A stretch of 64,000 nt of DNA from Winogradskyella sp. PC-19. GTDB lineage: Bacteria > Bacteroidota > Bacteroidia > Flavobacteriales > Flavobacteriaceae. This document shows, in pieces, positions 1-9,343 of the stretch. The stretch lies in assembly GCF_002163855.1 (NCBI RefSeq), contig NZ_CP019332.1, positions 1,219,145 to 1,283,144 on the forward strand, read 5' to 3'. The notes beneath the pieces are model-generated. The model worked only from the letters and a program-made list of their open reading frames with translations, ran no database searches and had not been told where the DNA came from. A program made the position numbers and the translations under genes. How positions within the stretch are numbered: the first letter of the stretch is position 1; each line of letters starts with the position of its first letter.

Positions 1-534
1 TGTAAACACAACAGGCGTATACTCAAAATCTTCGCAAAATTCTATAAACAAATCTTCATCAGCTCTAGGCGATAAGGCACAATATGCTTTACTATTAACA
101 CGGTCTAAGAGTAAACTCCCAGTACCTTCTAAAAAGACACCTTCATCTTCTGCCGATGTGTAATCGATAATATTCTCGATTTTAAAGCCTTCTTTTTCAA
201 GACGAATAAAAACTTCATCACGTCTTTCTTTACGTCTATTTTCTGCAAACATTGGATAAATTGCAATATCCCCATTACCATGAAAGCTGACCCAATTATT
301 TGGAAAAACAGAATCTGGCGTATCCATCAATTCATCATCAATTTCTACAATTACATTAATACCAACAGCTCTTAACTTTTCTACAAATACATCAAACTCT
401 TCTTGAGCTTTACTGTTTATTTCAGCGTTTTTGATGTCTAAGTCTTCTTGAAAGTAATTATTGACGGCCGTTTCTTCGTTCATCCTAAAATTAACTGGAC
501 GAATCATTAATATAGTATCAGTAGTTTGTTGCAT
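1..534 (-). CDS. ctlX: CtlX-like arginine deiminase-related hydrolase (5' part, cut by window edge)
   Basis: Reads leftward from ATG at 532-534 with no stop before base 1, so only the first 178 residues are visible. The start MQQTTDTILMIRPVNF, the segment FPNNWVSFH (about residues 77-85), the GTGSLLLDR stretch and ALSPRAD match the guanidino-group hydrolase fold of the citrulline utilisation hydrolase CtlX / arginine deiminase-related family. Family members hydrolyse a guanidino or ureido group of arginine-like substrates in the cytoplasm. The catalytic cysteine expected near the C-terminus lies outside the window, so activity cannot be judged. A second guanidino hydrolase lies at 11694-12605; in many relatives the two genes are neighbours. 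Gene symbol is by family resemblance only. Confidence 0.8.
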   Translation of the reverse strand, partial: MQQTTDTILMIRPVNFRMNEETAVNNYFQEDLDIKNAEINSKAQEEFDVFVEKLRAVGINVIVEIDDELMDTPDSVFPNNWVSFHGNGDIAIYPMFAENRRKERRDEVFIRLEKEGFKIENIIDYTSAEDEGVFLEGTGSLLLDRVNSKAYCALSPRADEDLFIEFCEDFEYTPVVFT

Positions 535-555
535 ATTACAATTTATAAAGTGATG

Positions 556-563
556 CAAAATTA
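556..563 (-). promoter_or_regulatory. Putative -7 box of the ctlX-like gene
   Basis: The reverse strand reads TAATTTTG, a full match to the Bacteroidota TAnnTTTG box, 22 bases before the start codon at 534. No TTG is seen at the -33 distance, so the call is tentative. Confidence 0.4.
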
Positions 564-619
564 GTCATTTTTACAATCTGAATTTTAAGCAAGGAAAAGT
601 TTTTCTGCTCTAAATTGCC

Positions 620-627
620 TAAGTTTG
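620..627 (+). promoter_or_regulatory. Putative -7 box of the M14 carboxypeptidase gene
   Basis: TAAGTTTG matches TAnnTTTG and ends 19 bases before the ATG at 647. The -33 region is T-rich but has no clean TTTG. Confidence 0.4.
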
Positions 628-646
628 AAAATCAAGAATATACACC

Positions 647-2383
647 ATGAAAAAACTTCTATTTCTATTATTAATAATCGTTTCGTGCAAAGAAAACACT
701 AAATCTACTGATTTTGATTTTACTACTGTTTTTGAAAAAAGTCAAGGATTAGAGACCGCCACTTACCAAGAAACGATTTCCTACTATAAAGAACTAGCAA
801 ATAATTATTCTGAAATATCTATCGAAGCTATTGGAGAAACAGATTCCGGAAAACCATTACATATAGTTACGTTAAACCCAAATGCTAACGGATTTGATTT
901 TGAAAAACTTAGAAAAGACAACAGAATTTTACTCATAAACAATGGCATTCATCCAGGTGAATCTGACGGTATTGACGCCACTATGATGCTATTCAGAGAT
1001 TTTGTTAATGGTAAAATTCAAGCTCCTAAGAACACTGTCTTAGTTACCATTCCGATTTACAATGTTGGTGGAAGCCTTAATCGAAATACAGGTACAAGAA
1101 CAAACCAAAATGGACCAAAAGCTTATGGTTTTAGAGGTAATGCTCGTAATTACGACCTTAACCGAGACTTTATAAAAACAGATACTAAAAACGCAAAAAC
1201 GTTTGCAAAGATTTTTCATTTGGTACAACCAGACGTTTTTATTGACAATCATGTAAGCAATGGTGCAGATTATCAATACACTTTGACACATTTATTTACG
1301 CAGCATAACAAACTTGGAGGAGAATTAGGCAAGTACTTACACACCGAAATGATGCCGCAATTAGAAGAAAAACTCGAAGCCAAGGATTGGGATATTACAC
1401 CTTATGTCAATGTCTTTAACCGTACTCCAGAATCAGGATTTTCACAATTTAAAGATTCACCAAGATATTCAACTGGCTATACAACACTATTCAACACTTT
1501 AGGGATGATGGTCGAAACTCATATGCTAAAACCATATAAACAAAGGGTTGAAGGCACATATGAACTCATGAAAAGCATGGTCGAAATAACAGAATCACAA
1601 GGTAAAAAGATTTCAGATTTACGAAAAAAGCAGTTTAGTACTTGGACAGTAGGTAACGATTATCCTTTAGCTTGGCAGATAGATACGACTAAATCTTCTA
1701 CACTAAATTTTAAAGGTTTTGAAGGCCAAATGATAGAAAGTAATTTAACTGGAGCAAAACGCTTAAAGTATTACAGTAACAAACCGTTTGAGAAAGAAGT
1801 TAAGTATCAAAATTATTTCAAATCAACGCATACAATCAAAATACCAAAAGGGTATATTATTCCTCAAGGCATGCATCATGTAATAGACCGATTAAAGCTT
1901 AATAATATTGAAATGACACAACTTAAGAAAGACACTTTAATTACTGTCGAATCTTATAGAATCTCGGATTACAAATCGCGTACATCACCATACGAAGGGC
2001 ATTATTTGCACTACAATACTAAGGTTAAAGCGTCTAATGAAAAATTCAATTTTACAACAGGTGATTATTTAGTAAACGTAGACCAAAAAGGTTTGCGTTA
2101 CCTACTTGAAACTCTCGAACCAACTGCGCCAGACTCATTTTTCAATTGGAATTTTTTCGATACTATTTTACAGCAAAAAGAAGGCTTTTCGCCTTACGTT
2201 TGGGAAGACAAAGCTTCATTATTATTAAAAGCTAATCCTAAATTACAAATCGAATTTAATGTCAAAAAAAGCTACGATAAAGATTTTGCAAACAACTGGT
2301 ATGCACAATTAGATTGGCTACATAAAAAATCAAATAGTTACGAAAAAGCACATATGCAATATCCGATTTACAGATTGCATTAA
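647..2383 (+). CDS. M14-family zinc carboxypeptidase, lipoprotein
   Basis: A 578-residue protein. The N-terminus has a hydrophobic signal ending in a lipobox (IIVSC, Cys14), so it should be lipid-anchored in the envelope. The HPGE motif at residues 102-105 and a later DNH at about residue 202 supply the two His and one Glu zinc ligands of peptidase family M14; YDLNRDF lies between them and MVETHMLKPY (about residue 290) fits the segment holding the catalytic Glu. The C-terminal ~250 residues are an accessory region of unknown role. Likely trims peptides outside the cytoplasm; the substrate is unknown. Its TAA overlaps the stop of the convergent gene at 2380-2769 by four bases. Confidence 0.85.
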   Translation: MKKLLFLLLIIVSCKENTKSTDFDFTTVFEKSQGLETATYQETISYYKELANNYSEISIEAIGETDSGKPLHIVTLNPNANGFDFEKLRKDNRILLINNGIHPGESDGIDATMMLFRDFVNGKIQAPKNTVLVTIPIYNVGGSLNRNTGTRTNQNGPKAYGFRGNARNYDLNRDFIKTDTKNAKTFAKIFHLVQPDVFIDNHVSNGADYQYTLTHLFTQHNKLGGELGKYLHTEMMPQLEEKLEAKDWDITPYVNVFNRTPESGFSQFKDSPRYSTGYTTLFNTLGMMVETHMLKPYKQRVEGTYELMKSMVEITESQGKKISDLRKKQFSTWTVGNDYPLAWQIDTTKSSTLNFKGFEGQMIESNLTGAKRLKYYSNKPFEKEVKYQNYFKSTHTIKIPKGYIIPQGMHHVIDRLKLNNIEMTQLKKDTLITVESYRISDYKSRTSPYEGHYLHYNTKVKASNEKFNFTTGDYLVNVDQKGLRYLLETLEPTAPDSFFNWNFFDTILQQKEGFSPYVWEDKASLLLKANPKLQIEFNVKKSYDKDFANNWYAQLDWLHKKSNSYEKAHMQYPIYRLH

Positions 2384-2769
2384 ATCTTTTGATACCTAAC
2401 TCCACAGGCCTCAATACATACTACAAAGTAGGTTAAAAATTGACCATCAATTTCAAACTGATACTCAAAATCCTGAAGACCACAGTCTTCTGTTGTGAAG
2501 GACATGTTTTCAGCAGAAAAAGTACCTGATGTACTTTCTAATGTATTCTCAAAAATATTACAAAGTGAACCATTAGATGTTATGGTTCCATCAGCGTTAA
2601 AAGTGATGATTTGGTCACTTGTTACTGGCATAAAAACTCCACTTCCATCACCTGGATCTGCTAATCTGGCAACCATTCTCCAACTACCTAACAACTGGGC
2701 TTCAGATTCATCTTTATCACATGAAAAAAGAAGTACGGTAATAAGAATTAAAATTAATTTGTTCTTCAT
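2380..2769 (-). CDS. Small lipocalin-like lipoprotein
   Basis: A 129-residue protein with a signal peptide and lipobox (LLFSC, Cys17). The mature part starts with LLGSWRM and has an alternating beta pattern (IITFNADGTI, EYQFEIDGQFLTYFV), as in the lipocalin-like lipoproteins common in Flavobacteriia. Four cysteines in the second half could form two disulfides. No ligand can be assigned. It converges with the M14 peptidase gene, the two stop codons sharing TTAA. Confidence 0.65.
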   Translation of the reverse strand: MKNKLILILITVLLFSCDKDESEAQLLGSWRMVARLADPGDGSGVFMPVTSDQIITFNADGTITSNGSLCNIFENTLESTSGTFSAENMSFTTEDCGLQDFEYQFEIDGQFLTYFVVCIEACGVRYQKI

Positions 2770-2833
2770 TATTGGACCTATTCTAATTTGTAGATACAGA
2801 AATTGTAAAGAGGTTGCGTGTTAAAATTAAAAA

Positions 2834-3415
2834 TTACACCAAAAGTTTTATATTAGCGTAACTATTCTCTAGTGCTTTTTTTACTTTTTTCTTACCTAAC
2901 CATTTGGTTTTGGTAATACCTTCTTTTTTTTGAGGTTTTAATTTCCCTTTGTAATTGGTTGACATTTCAAACCAGTAGGTAATCTTAATGCGATATCGAC
3001 CTCGACGTTTAAAAATGTGATATGTAGTCGGTAAAGGTTTAGTAATCTTTAAATTTTTTACTTTAGTTTCTTCTTCGACTTCACGGATAGCAGTTTCTTC
3101 GATAGTTTCTTTGCCTTCAACTTTACCTTTTGGCAAATCCCATTTATTATTTCGGTATATGAAAAGGATTTTTCCTTCTTCATTATAGACTTTTCCGCCA
3201 CCAGCAATAACATTTGGTAGTTTTTTTAAAAAGTTTTTTAAAAGTTTTTCTTCCTTTTTTCCGACTAAATAAACAGCTTTTAAATCGGTCCGATTAAGCG
3301 TTCTGATAACTTTAGCTAAATCCACAGATTTCAATAAATAAACTTTAAAGTCAGTTTCTTTATCAATCTTGGTAGTTAAATAAATAGGTTTATCTCCAAC
3401 AAAAATGGTATGCAT
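2834..3415 (-). CDS. NUDIX hydrolase
   Basis: A 193-residue protein. The NUDIX box is complete: Gly97, Glu103, Arg111-Glu112 and Glu115-Glu116 follow the G-x5-E-x7-RE-x2-EE pattern that binds Mg and hydrolyses nucleoside diphosphates linked to another group. An N-terminal ~70-residue part, seen in flavobacterial homologues, precedes the fold. The C-terminus is very lysine-rich. The gene is divergent from pyrE across a 119-base spacer holding a 9-base inverted repeat. Substrate unknown. Confidence 0.85.
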   Translation of the reverse strand: MHTIFVGDKPIYLTTKIDKETDFKVYLLKSVDLAKVIRTLNRTDLKAVYLVGKKEEKLLKNFLKKLPNVIAGGGKVYNEEGKILFIYRNNKWDLPKGKVEGKETIEETAIREVEEETKVKNLKITKPLPTTYHIFKRRGRYRIKITYWFEMSTNYKGKLKPQKKEGITKTKWLGKKKVKKALENSYANIKLLV

Positions 3416-3438
3416 TAATCTAATGACTTATGTTTTGA

Positions 3439-3466
3439 TATTGTAAATGTATTCTTTTTTACAATA
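3439..3466. promoter_or_regulatory. 9-base inverted repeat between NUDIX gene and pyrE
   Basis: TATTGTAAA (3439-3447) and TTTACAATA (3458-3466) are perfect inverted copies separated by 10 bases, about two helical turns centre to centre. They lie 24 bases upstream of the NUDIX start and 35 bases upstream of the pyrE -33 box. This is the shape of a dimeric regulator site; the regulator is unknown. Confidence 0.4.
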
Positions 3467-3500
3467 CAGATTTTGAATTAAAATTAATTTTAAATTAAAA

Positions 3501-3530
3501 TTTGACACACTTTTAATTTCATTAATTTTG
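3501..3530 (+). promoter_or_regulatory. pyrE promoter, near-leaderless
   Basis: TTTG (3501-3504), an 18-base spacer, then TAATTTTG (3523-3530) match the Bacteroidota consensus. Transcription should begin about seven bases after the last G, that is at or near the ATG at 3535, so the mRNA probably has almost no leader. Confidence 0.75.
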
Positions 3531-3534
3531 TAAC

Positions 3535-4179
3535 ATGATTTTTAACAAAGACATCGCCAAAAAAACTGCAGAATTATTACTACAAATCAATGCCATTAAA
3601 TTGCAACCAAACGACCCATTTACGTGGGCTTCAGGCTGGAAATCACCTATATACTGTGATAATCGCATTGTACTTTCTTATCCACAAATCAGAAACTATG
3701 TCAGAGAGACATTAGCAAGACAAATTGAGGATATCTACGGAAAACCAGATGTGATAGCCGGTGTAGCAACAGGAGCAATTGGTATCGGAGCATTAGTAGC
3801 TGATTATCTAAATCTTCCGTTTGTGTATGTTAGACCCGAAGCCAAAAAGCACGGAAGACAAAACCAAGTCGAAGGTTATATTGAAAAAGGACAAACTGTT
3901 GTTGTCGTTGAAGACCTAATTAGTACCGGAAAAAGTAGTCTTAATGCTGTAAAAGCACTAAAAGAAGCTGAAGTAAATATCAAAGGAATGGTAGCAATTT
4001 TTTCTTATGGTTTTGACGTTGCAGACAAAAATTTTAGTGATGCAAATATTGATTTACACACGCTTGGAAATTACGAAAGTTTACTAGAACAAGCCTTAGA
4101 CACAAGATATATCACTCAAGAACAGCAAGACATTTTAGCACTTTGGAATGCAAATCCAAGTAAATGGAATGCTAATTGA
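3535..4179 (+). CDS. pyrE: Orotate phosphoribosyltransferase
   Basis: A 214-residue protein, the usual size. It joins orotate to PRPP, giving OMP, the penultimate step of UMP synthesis in the cytoplasm. The PRPP-binding loop VVVVEDLISTGKSS (residues 122-135, acidic pair Glu126-Asp127) and the catalytic-loop segment RPEAKKHGRQNQVEG (from about residue 100) are intact. The ATG sits five bases after a consensus promoter, which fixes this start. carA, another gene feeding pyrimidine synthesis, is in the same window but far away. Confidence 0.95.
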   Translation: MIFNKDIAKKTAELLLQINAIKLQPNDPFTWASGWKSPIYCDNRIVLSYPQIRNYVRETLARQIEDIYGKPDVIAGVATGAIGIGALVADYLNLPFVYVRPEAKKHGRQNQVEGYIEKGQTVVVVEDLISTGKSSLNAVKALKEAEVNIKGMVAIFSYGFDVADKNFSDANIDLHTLGNYESLLEQALDTRYITQEQQDILALWNANPSKWNAN

Positions 4180-4265
4180 TAATACACGTTATGTAGTTAA
4201 GGACTAAAATTTTTTCAGTAAACTATTTTGACTTAACAGTTTAAAATTAACAACAATAAAAACAC

Positions 4266-4661
4266 ATGAATTTAGAATCTCCAAAAGTAACTTTAGATAA
4301 ATCTGCTGAAGAAACATTTAATTTTTTGTCAGACGTTAAAAATTTTGAAAAACTAATGCCTGAAAACATTAGCAAATTTGAAGTCTTAGATACTGACAAA
4401 TTTTTATTTGCATTAAAAGGAATGCCAGAAATCGTTCTAAAAAAGAAAGAAGCTACACCAAACAGCAAAATCGTTTTAGGTGCAGCTGGTGGTAAACTAG
4501 ACTTTGCTTTAACTGCTGATATCACAGAAATTGAAGCTAATAAAAGTGACGTTAAACTAAATTTTTCTGGTGAGTTTAATGCTATGATGGCCATGATGAT
4601 TAAAGGTCCTATCAATAAATTTTTAGAAACCCTGGCTACAAATATGCCAACAGCAGTTTAG
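4266..4661 (+). CDS. SRPBCC-family small protein
   Basis: A 131-residue protein with the helix-grip pattern of the START/SRPBCC fold: an opening beta strand, SAEETFNFLSDVKNFEKLMPENI as the paired short helices, several strands, and a long C-terminal helix (KGPINKFLETLATNM). Such proteins bind hydrophobic small molecules. Conserved beside pyrE and the biotin ligase in many Flavobacteriaceae as far as I recall; function not known. Its TAG overlaps the stop of the convergent biotin ligase gene. Confidence 0.7.
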   Translation: MNLESPKVTLDKSAEETFNFLSDVKNFEKLMPENISKFEVLDTDKFLFALKGMPEIVLKKKEATPNSKIVLGAAGGKLDFALTADITEIEANKSDVKLNFSGEFNAMMAMMIKGPINKFLETLATNMPTAV

Positions 4662-5386
4662 TATAACAACTGCAGTTCTTTTAGATCATAAGTTTTTCTT
4701 ACATCATCTTCAAGACGTAATTTTAATTTACCATCATCTGTTACACCTTCTATAAAACCTGAAAATATCTGGTCGTCGGAAGTTTTAAAAGTTGATGGTT
4801 TTTTTATGCGAAACAATTTAGTTTCATACTCTTTTTTGAGTGACTCGAAATCGTTTTCTAATTTTTGTAAATACAATTGAATGTGTTTTAATACATGATA
4901 AAAAACTTCATCCTTGTTATAGACCACACCAGTAATTAAAGACATAGAAGAGGCATTGGGTAAATCATGAAAAAATTTCTGATTAATATTAAGTCCTACG
5001 CCTATAATTGTACCTTCAAGCTTATTGTTTTTTACCACATTTTCAATAAGAATACCAGCTATTTTTTTGCGTTCTGACAAAATGTCGTTAGGCCATTTTA
5101 TATTTATTTTAGGGATTTGTAATTCTCTCAAAGCGTTAGCAATTCCTAAAGCTACGGCCATACTGATGTAAAACTGTTCCGATACTTTTAAAAAAGAAAC
5201 ATCCTTAAACACACTAAAAGTAAGGTTTTTTGACACTTCGGCTTGCCAATTAGTGCCCATTTGCCCACGACCTTTAGTCTGTTGTTCAGTCACAACCACA
5301 GTAAAGTCTTTTGGTGTCTTTTTTAAACAAATAGTCTTTAGATAGCTATTGGTCGAGTCGATGGCATCAAGTTTGATTATATACAT
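4658..5386 (-). CDS. birA: Biotin--[acetyl-CoA-carboxylase] ligase
   Basis: A 242-residue monofunctional ligase that makes biotinyl-AMP and transfers biotin to the carrier lysine of acetyl-CoA carboxylase and related enzymes. The biotin/ATP motif GRGQMG (residues 39-44), KWPNDI (about 100) and GIGLNIN-like GVGLNIN are present. There is no N-terminal winged helix, so it is not a BirA-type repressor. The C-terminal small domain (about residues 195-242) is kept. Divergent from rsfS, convergent with the SRPBCC gene. Confidence 0.93.
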   Translation of the reverse strand: MYIIKLDAIDSTNSYLKTICLKKTPKDFTVVVTEQQTKGRGQMGTNWQAEVSKNLTFSVFKDVSFLKVSEQFYISMAVALGIANALRELQIPKINIKWPNDILSERKKIAGILIENVVKNNKLEGTIIGVGLNINQKFFHDLPNASSMSLITGVVYNKDEVFYHVLKHIQLYLQKLENDFESLKKEYETKLFRIKKPSTFKTSDDQIFSGFIEGVTDDGKLKLRLEDDVRKTYDLKELQLLY

Positions 5387-5453
5387 TATAATACATCAAT
5401 TATTTTTATGGTTTTCTTATGAAAATTAGGGTTAACGAGAACTAAAAAAGTAA

Positions 5454-5461
5454 TAACTTTG
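5454..5461 (+). promoter_or_regulatory. Putative -7 box of rsfS-ftsH
   Basis: TAACTTTG matches TAnnTTTG and ends 20 bases before the rsfS ATG. The -33 position has GTTAAC rather than TTTG. Confidence 0.5.
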
Positions 5462-5481
5462 TATAAATTTAAAACATTTTA

Positions 5482-5853
5482 ATGACGGAAAGAAATAGCA
5501 ATGCCGATCAACTAATTACAACGATAATAAGTGGTATCGAAGACGTTAAAGGAAAAGAAATTATACTTTTAGATTTAAGAGAAATAGAAAATACAGTTTG
5601 TGATTATTTTATTATTTGCGAAGGTACATCTAATACACAAGTTAACGCAATAGTAAGTTCCATACAAAAACAAGTCAGTAAAACAACAAAAGACAAACCT
5701 TGGCATATCGAAGGTACTGATAATGCCGAATGGATTTTAATGGACTATGTCAATGTTGTTGTTCATGTTTTTCAAAAACACATTAGAGAATATTACGATA
5801 TCGAAAGTTTGTGGGGAGACGCAAAAACGACACAAATAGAAACAAGCATTTAA
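5482..5853 (+). CDS. rsfS: Ribosome silencing factor RsfS
   Basis: A 123-residue protein of the RsfS/Iojap family. It binds ribosomal protein L14 on the large subunit and blocks joining of the subunits when nutrients are short. Family hallmarks visible are the DLREIENTVCDYFIICEGTS stretch (residues 36-55) and the W-H-EG-D-AEW-L-DY-V-HVF pattern in the second half. It lies 15 bases before ftsH, and this rsfS-ftsH order is usual in the phylum. Its target L14 is encoded at 29454-29822. Confidence 0.93.
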   Translation: MTERNSNADQLITTIISGIEDVKGKEIILLDLREIENTVCDYFIICEGTSNTQVNAIVSSIQKQVSKTTKDKPWHIEGTDNAEWILMDYVNVVVHVFQKHIREYYDIESLWGDAKTTQIETSI

Positions 5854-5868
5854 AAAGAAACGCTACGA

Positions 5869-7806
5869 ATGGCAAAAGACAATAAAAATTCAAACAAAAA
5901 ACCTAAAGTAAGTCCTTATTGGATTTACGGAATAGTAATAGCGGTTATTTTAGGACTTCAGTTATTTGGAGGTAACGCTTTTCAAAGCTCTAAGGTAATT
6001 AAGACTTCAGAATTTATAAATTACCTAGAACAAGGCGATGTCAAAGAAGTTGTTATTATAAGTAACACAAAAACTGCGAGAGTTTATTTAACTGATGAAG
6101 CCATCAAAAAAGACATTCATAAAGACACGCAGTCTAAAGGAATTTTACCTTCAGGTAATGTTCCTAACTACACACTAAAGTTTGGTGATTTAGGAAATTT
6201 TGAAGATAGAATTGATGAGATAATTACTAAAAATAATTTATCAACTTCTAGAAATGCTGATATTGAGAACAATGCCTTTGGTGATTTCTTATTATCTCTA
6301 TTACCATTTATCATAATTATAGGAGTTTGGATTTTTATCATGAGACGCATGTCTTCTGGTGGCGGTGGCGGAGCTGGCGGTCAGATTTTTAACATCGGAA
6401 AATCCAAAGCAAAACTATTTGACGAAAAAACAGATACAAAAACATCTTTTAAAGATGTTGCAGGTCATGAAGGTGCTAAAGAGGAAGTACAAGAAATTGT
6501 TGATTTCCTTAAATTCCCTGAAAAATATACGTCTTTAGGAGGAAAAATTCCCAAAGGTGCATTACTTGTAGGGCCTCCAGGAACAGGTAAAACTTTATTA
6601 GCAAAAGCAGTTGCTGGTGAAGCAAAAGTGCCTTTCTTCTCGTTATCAGGTTCTGATTTTGTAGAGATGTTTGTCGGTGTTGGAGCATCGCGTGTAAGAG
6701 ATTTATTCAAACAAGCAAAAGAAAAATCACCTTCAATAATTTTTATTGATGAGATTGATGCCATAGGTCGTGCAAGAGGAAAAAATAACTTCTCTGGCTC
6801 AAACGATGAACGCGAAAACACTTTAAATCAGTTACTTACTGAAATGGATGGTTTTGGCACAAACACAAATGTAATTGTACTTGCGGCAACAAACAGAGCT
6901 GATGTTTTAGATAGTGCATTAATGCGTGCTGGTCGTTTTGACCGTCAGATTTATGTAGACTTACCAGACGTCAGAGAACGTAAAGAGATTTTTGAAGTTC
7001 ACTTACGTCCTTTAAAGAAAGAAGAAACTCTAGATATTGATTTCTTAGCAAAACAAACACCAGGTTTTTCTGGTGCAGATATTGCCAATGTATGTAATGA
7101 GTCTGCTTTAATTGCTGCTCGTAAAGGTAAAAAAGCTGTAAACAAGCAAGACTTTTTAGACGCCGTTGATAGAATTGTTGGTGGACTAGAAAAGAAAAAT
7201 AAAATTATTACACCAGACGAAAAGAAAGCTATCGCTATTCATGAAGCTGGTCATGCTACAGTGAGTTGGATGTTAGAACATGCTGCACCACTTGTCAAAG
7301 TTACAATTGTACCAAGAGGTCAATCCTTAGGTGCTGCTTGGTACTTACCAGAAGAAAGACTTATTGTTAGACCAGAACAGATGCTAGACGAAATGTGTGC
7401 AACTATGGGTGGTCGTGCTGCTGAAAAAGTAATCTTCGACAAAATCTCTACAGGTGCGCTTAGTGACTTAGAAAAAGTGACCAAACAAGCAAGAGGTATG
7501 GTAACCGTATATGGATTAAGTGATAAGGTTGGTAATCTTACGTATTATGATTCTTCAGGTCAACAAAGTGGATTTACAAAACCATATAGTGAAGAAACAG
7601 CTGTACTTATTGATAAAGAAATATCGAGTATTATAGAAGAGCAATACCAACGTGCTATAAAAATACTCGAAGACAACAAGGATAAGTTAACAGAATTAGC
7701 TGAAGTTCTTTTAGAAAAAGAAGTCATCTTTAAAGATAATCTTGAAAAAATATTCGGAAAACGTCCTTTTGAAAAGGCCGAAATTATTTCAGAGGAAGAA
7801 GAATAG
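5869..7806 (+). CDS. ftsH: ATP-dependent zinc metalloprotease FtsH
   Basis: A 645-residue membrane protease that extracts and degrades misfolded membrane proteins and short-lived regulators. Order of parts: first membrane segment (residues 17-34), periplasmic domain, second membrane segment (about 141-158), a glycine-rich linker, AAA+ domain with Walker A GPPGTGKT (235-242), Walker B FIDEID and SRH region, then the peptidase with HEAGH (458-462) and a downstream Asp zinc ligand in the LSDLEK segment. The C-terminus is acidic. All key residues are intact. Follows rsfS; a hairpin terminator follows. Confidence 0.97.
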   Translation: MAKDNKNSNKKPKVSPYWIYGIVIAVILGLQLFGGNAFQSSKVIKTSEFINYLEQGDVKEVVIISNTKTARVYLTDEAIKKDIHKDTQSKGILPSGNVPNYTLKFGDLGNFEDRIDEIITKNNLSTSRNADIENNAFGDFLLSLLPFIIIIGVWIFIMRRMSSGGGGGAGGQIFNIGKSKAKLFDEKTDTKTSFKDVAGHEGAKEEVQEIVDFLKFPEKYTSLGGKIPKGALLVGPPGTGKTLLAKAVAGEAKVPFFSLSGSDFVEMFVGVGASRVRDLFKQAKEKSPSIIFIDEIDAIGRARGKNNFSGSNDERENTLNQLLTEMDGFGTNTNVIVLAATNRADVLDSALMRAGRFDRQIYVDLPDVRERKEIFEVHLRPLKKEETLDIDFLAKQTPGFSGADIANVCNESALIAARKGKKAVNKQDFLDAVDRIVGGLEKKNKIITPDEKKAIAIHEAGHATVSWMLEHAAPLVKVTIVPRGQSLGAAWYLPEERLIVRPEQMLDEMCATMGGRAAEKVIFDKISTGALSDLEKVTKQARGMVTVYGLSDKVGNLTYYDSSGQQSGFTKPYSEETAVLIDKEISSIIEEQYQRAIKILEDNKDKLTELAEVLLEKEVIFKDNLEKIFGKRPFEKAEIISEEEE

Positions 7807-7824
7807 AAATAGATTCACTTAACG

Positions 7825-7863
7825 AAAAAACTTAAATTAGCCCAGAGTTAGTTTAAGTTTTTT
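7825..7863 (+). terminator. Terminator after ftsH
   Basis: AAAAAACTTAAA (7825-7836) pairs with TTTAAGTTTTTT (7852-7863), a 12-pair A/T-rich stem with a 15-base loop ending in a T run. Confidence 0.7.
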
Positions 7864-7871
7864 TATATTTG
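7864..7871 (+). promoter_or_regulatory. Putative -7 box of the LUD-cdsA-psd cluster
   Basis: TATATTTG matches TAnnTTTG, directly after the ftsH terminator stem and 38 bases before the next start. No -33 TTTG is seen. Confidence 0.35.
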
Positions 7872-7909
7872 GGTAATTGACTAAAAATGCGCCTAAATCG
7901 TATCTCTAA

Positions 7910-8518
7910 ATGAGTTTATTCAGAAAAATTTTTGGAGGAAAATCCCCTGGTTCCGAAGAAAAAGTTCCTAATGAAGAACGAGGCAAATACATGCCCGATA
8001 TTAAACTCCCTGTTGATGAGCGCTTTACAATTAATTTTAAAGCAAATGGCGGTAAGTTTTTATACTGCGAGAATATCGAAGAAGTCTACAACTCTCTAGA
8101 AAACATTATTTCAGAAAACGATTGGGATGACAAAAAAGTTTTTCTGTTAGACGACAGATTAAGCGAATTATTCAAAGGTTTTGATTTAAAAGCTACAAAA
8201 AAGACATCTGAAAGCACCTATTTTTTCTCTACTTGTGAGTATCTAATATCTGATGATGGTTCTTTATTAATATCTTCAAACCAAATTGCAGAAAAAAAGC
8301 TTAAAGAATTACCTGAAAATTTTGTTATTTACGCCACTACTAGTCAACTCGTAGAGAGTATTGGTGAAGGTTTAAAAGGTATAAAAAACAATAATAAATC
8401 AAAAATCCCAACCAATATCACCACTATAAAGCACTTTAAAACTAATGAAGACAAAGACTTCTTAACCTACGGAAGTAGTGCTAAAAATTTGTACTTATTA
8501 CTTTTAGAAGACTTATAA
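7910..8518 (+). CDS. LUD-domain protein
   Basis: A 202-residue protein resembling the LUD/LutC fold (lactate utilisation C-like). The pattern of short beta-alpha units (KVFLLDDRL, EYLISDDGSLLISS, NFVIYATTSQLV) and the ending GSSAKNLYLLLLEDL fit this group. Known family members work with iron-sulfur lactate oxidation proteins, but no lutA/lutB lies nearby; here it sits between ftsH and cdsA, so a lactate role is not supported. Its stop codon is directly followed by the cdsA ATG, so the two are probably co-translated. Confidence 0.7.
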   Translation: MSLFRKIFGGKSPGSEEKVPNEERGKYMPDIKLPVDERFTINFKANGGKFLYCENIEEVYNSLENIISENDWDDKKVFLLDDRLSELFKGFDLKATKKTSESTYFFSTCEYLISDDGSLLISSNQIAEKKLKELPENFVIYATTSQLVESIGEGLKGIKNNNKSKIPTNITTIKHFKTNEDKDFLTYGSSAKNLYLLLLEDL

Positions 8519-9343
8519 ATGAAGGAACTTTTAACGCGCGCTATCTCTGGCATTCTTTATGTCACTTTGTTGATTGCTTCAATGTATTGGGAAAATGCAC
8601 TACTTATTGTACTCTATATTTTTGGTCTTATTTCCCTAGCAGAATTTAATAAACTTATAAAATTAAATGCACTTGTAATCACATCTGCAATTTTCACCTT
8701 TTTATATTTTGGGTTTTGGTATTGGTGTATGATTCATAACTCTAATACAGGAACTAACGAAGCTATACAGATACTATTAGTAATCACCATATTTGTAAAT
8801 CTCTTTCTGATTAAGGATTTATTAACCGAAAAGAAGATTCCTCTTTTTGAGTCTAAACGCTATATTACAACGACCTTTTATTTATCAAGTGGATTTGTGT
8901 TTATGTTCTTAATTGCAAATTATCTTAATTCATTTACACCATTTTTACTCTTAGGAAGTTTTATTCTGGTATGGATTAATGATAGTTTTGCCTATTTGGT
9001 GGGGAAGAATTTTGGAAAGCAAAAGTTATTTCCGAGCATATCTCCTAAAAAAACTGTTGAAGGTTTCTTAGGAGGATTATTTTTTGCATGCGTTTCAAGT
9101 TATTTTATTTCAGTGTATATAGGCACGCTTGGATTTACAAGTTGGCTTATTTTAGCAATAATAGTCAGTGTTTTTGGTACTCTTGGAGATTTAATCGAAT
9201 CTAAATTCAAACGTCAAGCGCAAGTAAAAGATAGTGGCGTGATAATGCCTGGTCATGGAGGACTGTTAGACCGACTAGATAGTATTATCTTTGCAGCACC
9301 ATTTATATATTTATTTCTAAGAATTTTAAGTTATGTTTCATAA
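8519..9343 (+). CDS. cdsA: Phosphatidate cytidylyltransferase
   Basis: A 274-residue integral membrane enzyme that makes CDP-diacylglycerol from phosphatidate and CTP, the branch point for all phospholipids. About eight hydrophobic segments are visible. The C-terminal signature is complete: GDLIESKFKR, then VKDSG, PGHGGLLDRLDS. It begins at the base after the LUD stop and overlaps psd by 11 bases, consistent with one operon for phospholipid synthesis. Confidence 0.95.
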   Translation: MKELLTRAISGILYVTLLIASMYWENALLIVLYIFGLISLAEFNKLIKLNALVITSAIFTFLYFGFWYWCMIHNSNTGTNEAIQILLVITIFVNLFLIKDLLTEKKIPLFESKRYITTTFYLSSGFVFMFLIANYLNSFTPFLLLGSFILVWINDSFAYLVGKNFGKQKLFPSISPKKTVEGFLGGLFFACVSSYFISVYIGTLGFTSWLILAIIVSVFGTLGDLIESKFKRQAQVKDSGVIMPGHGGLLDRLDSIIFAAPFIYLFLRILSYVS

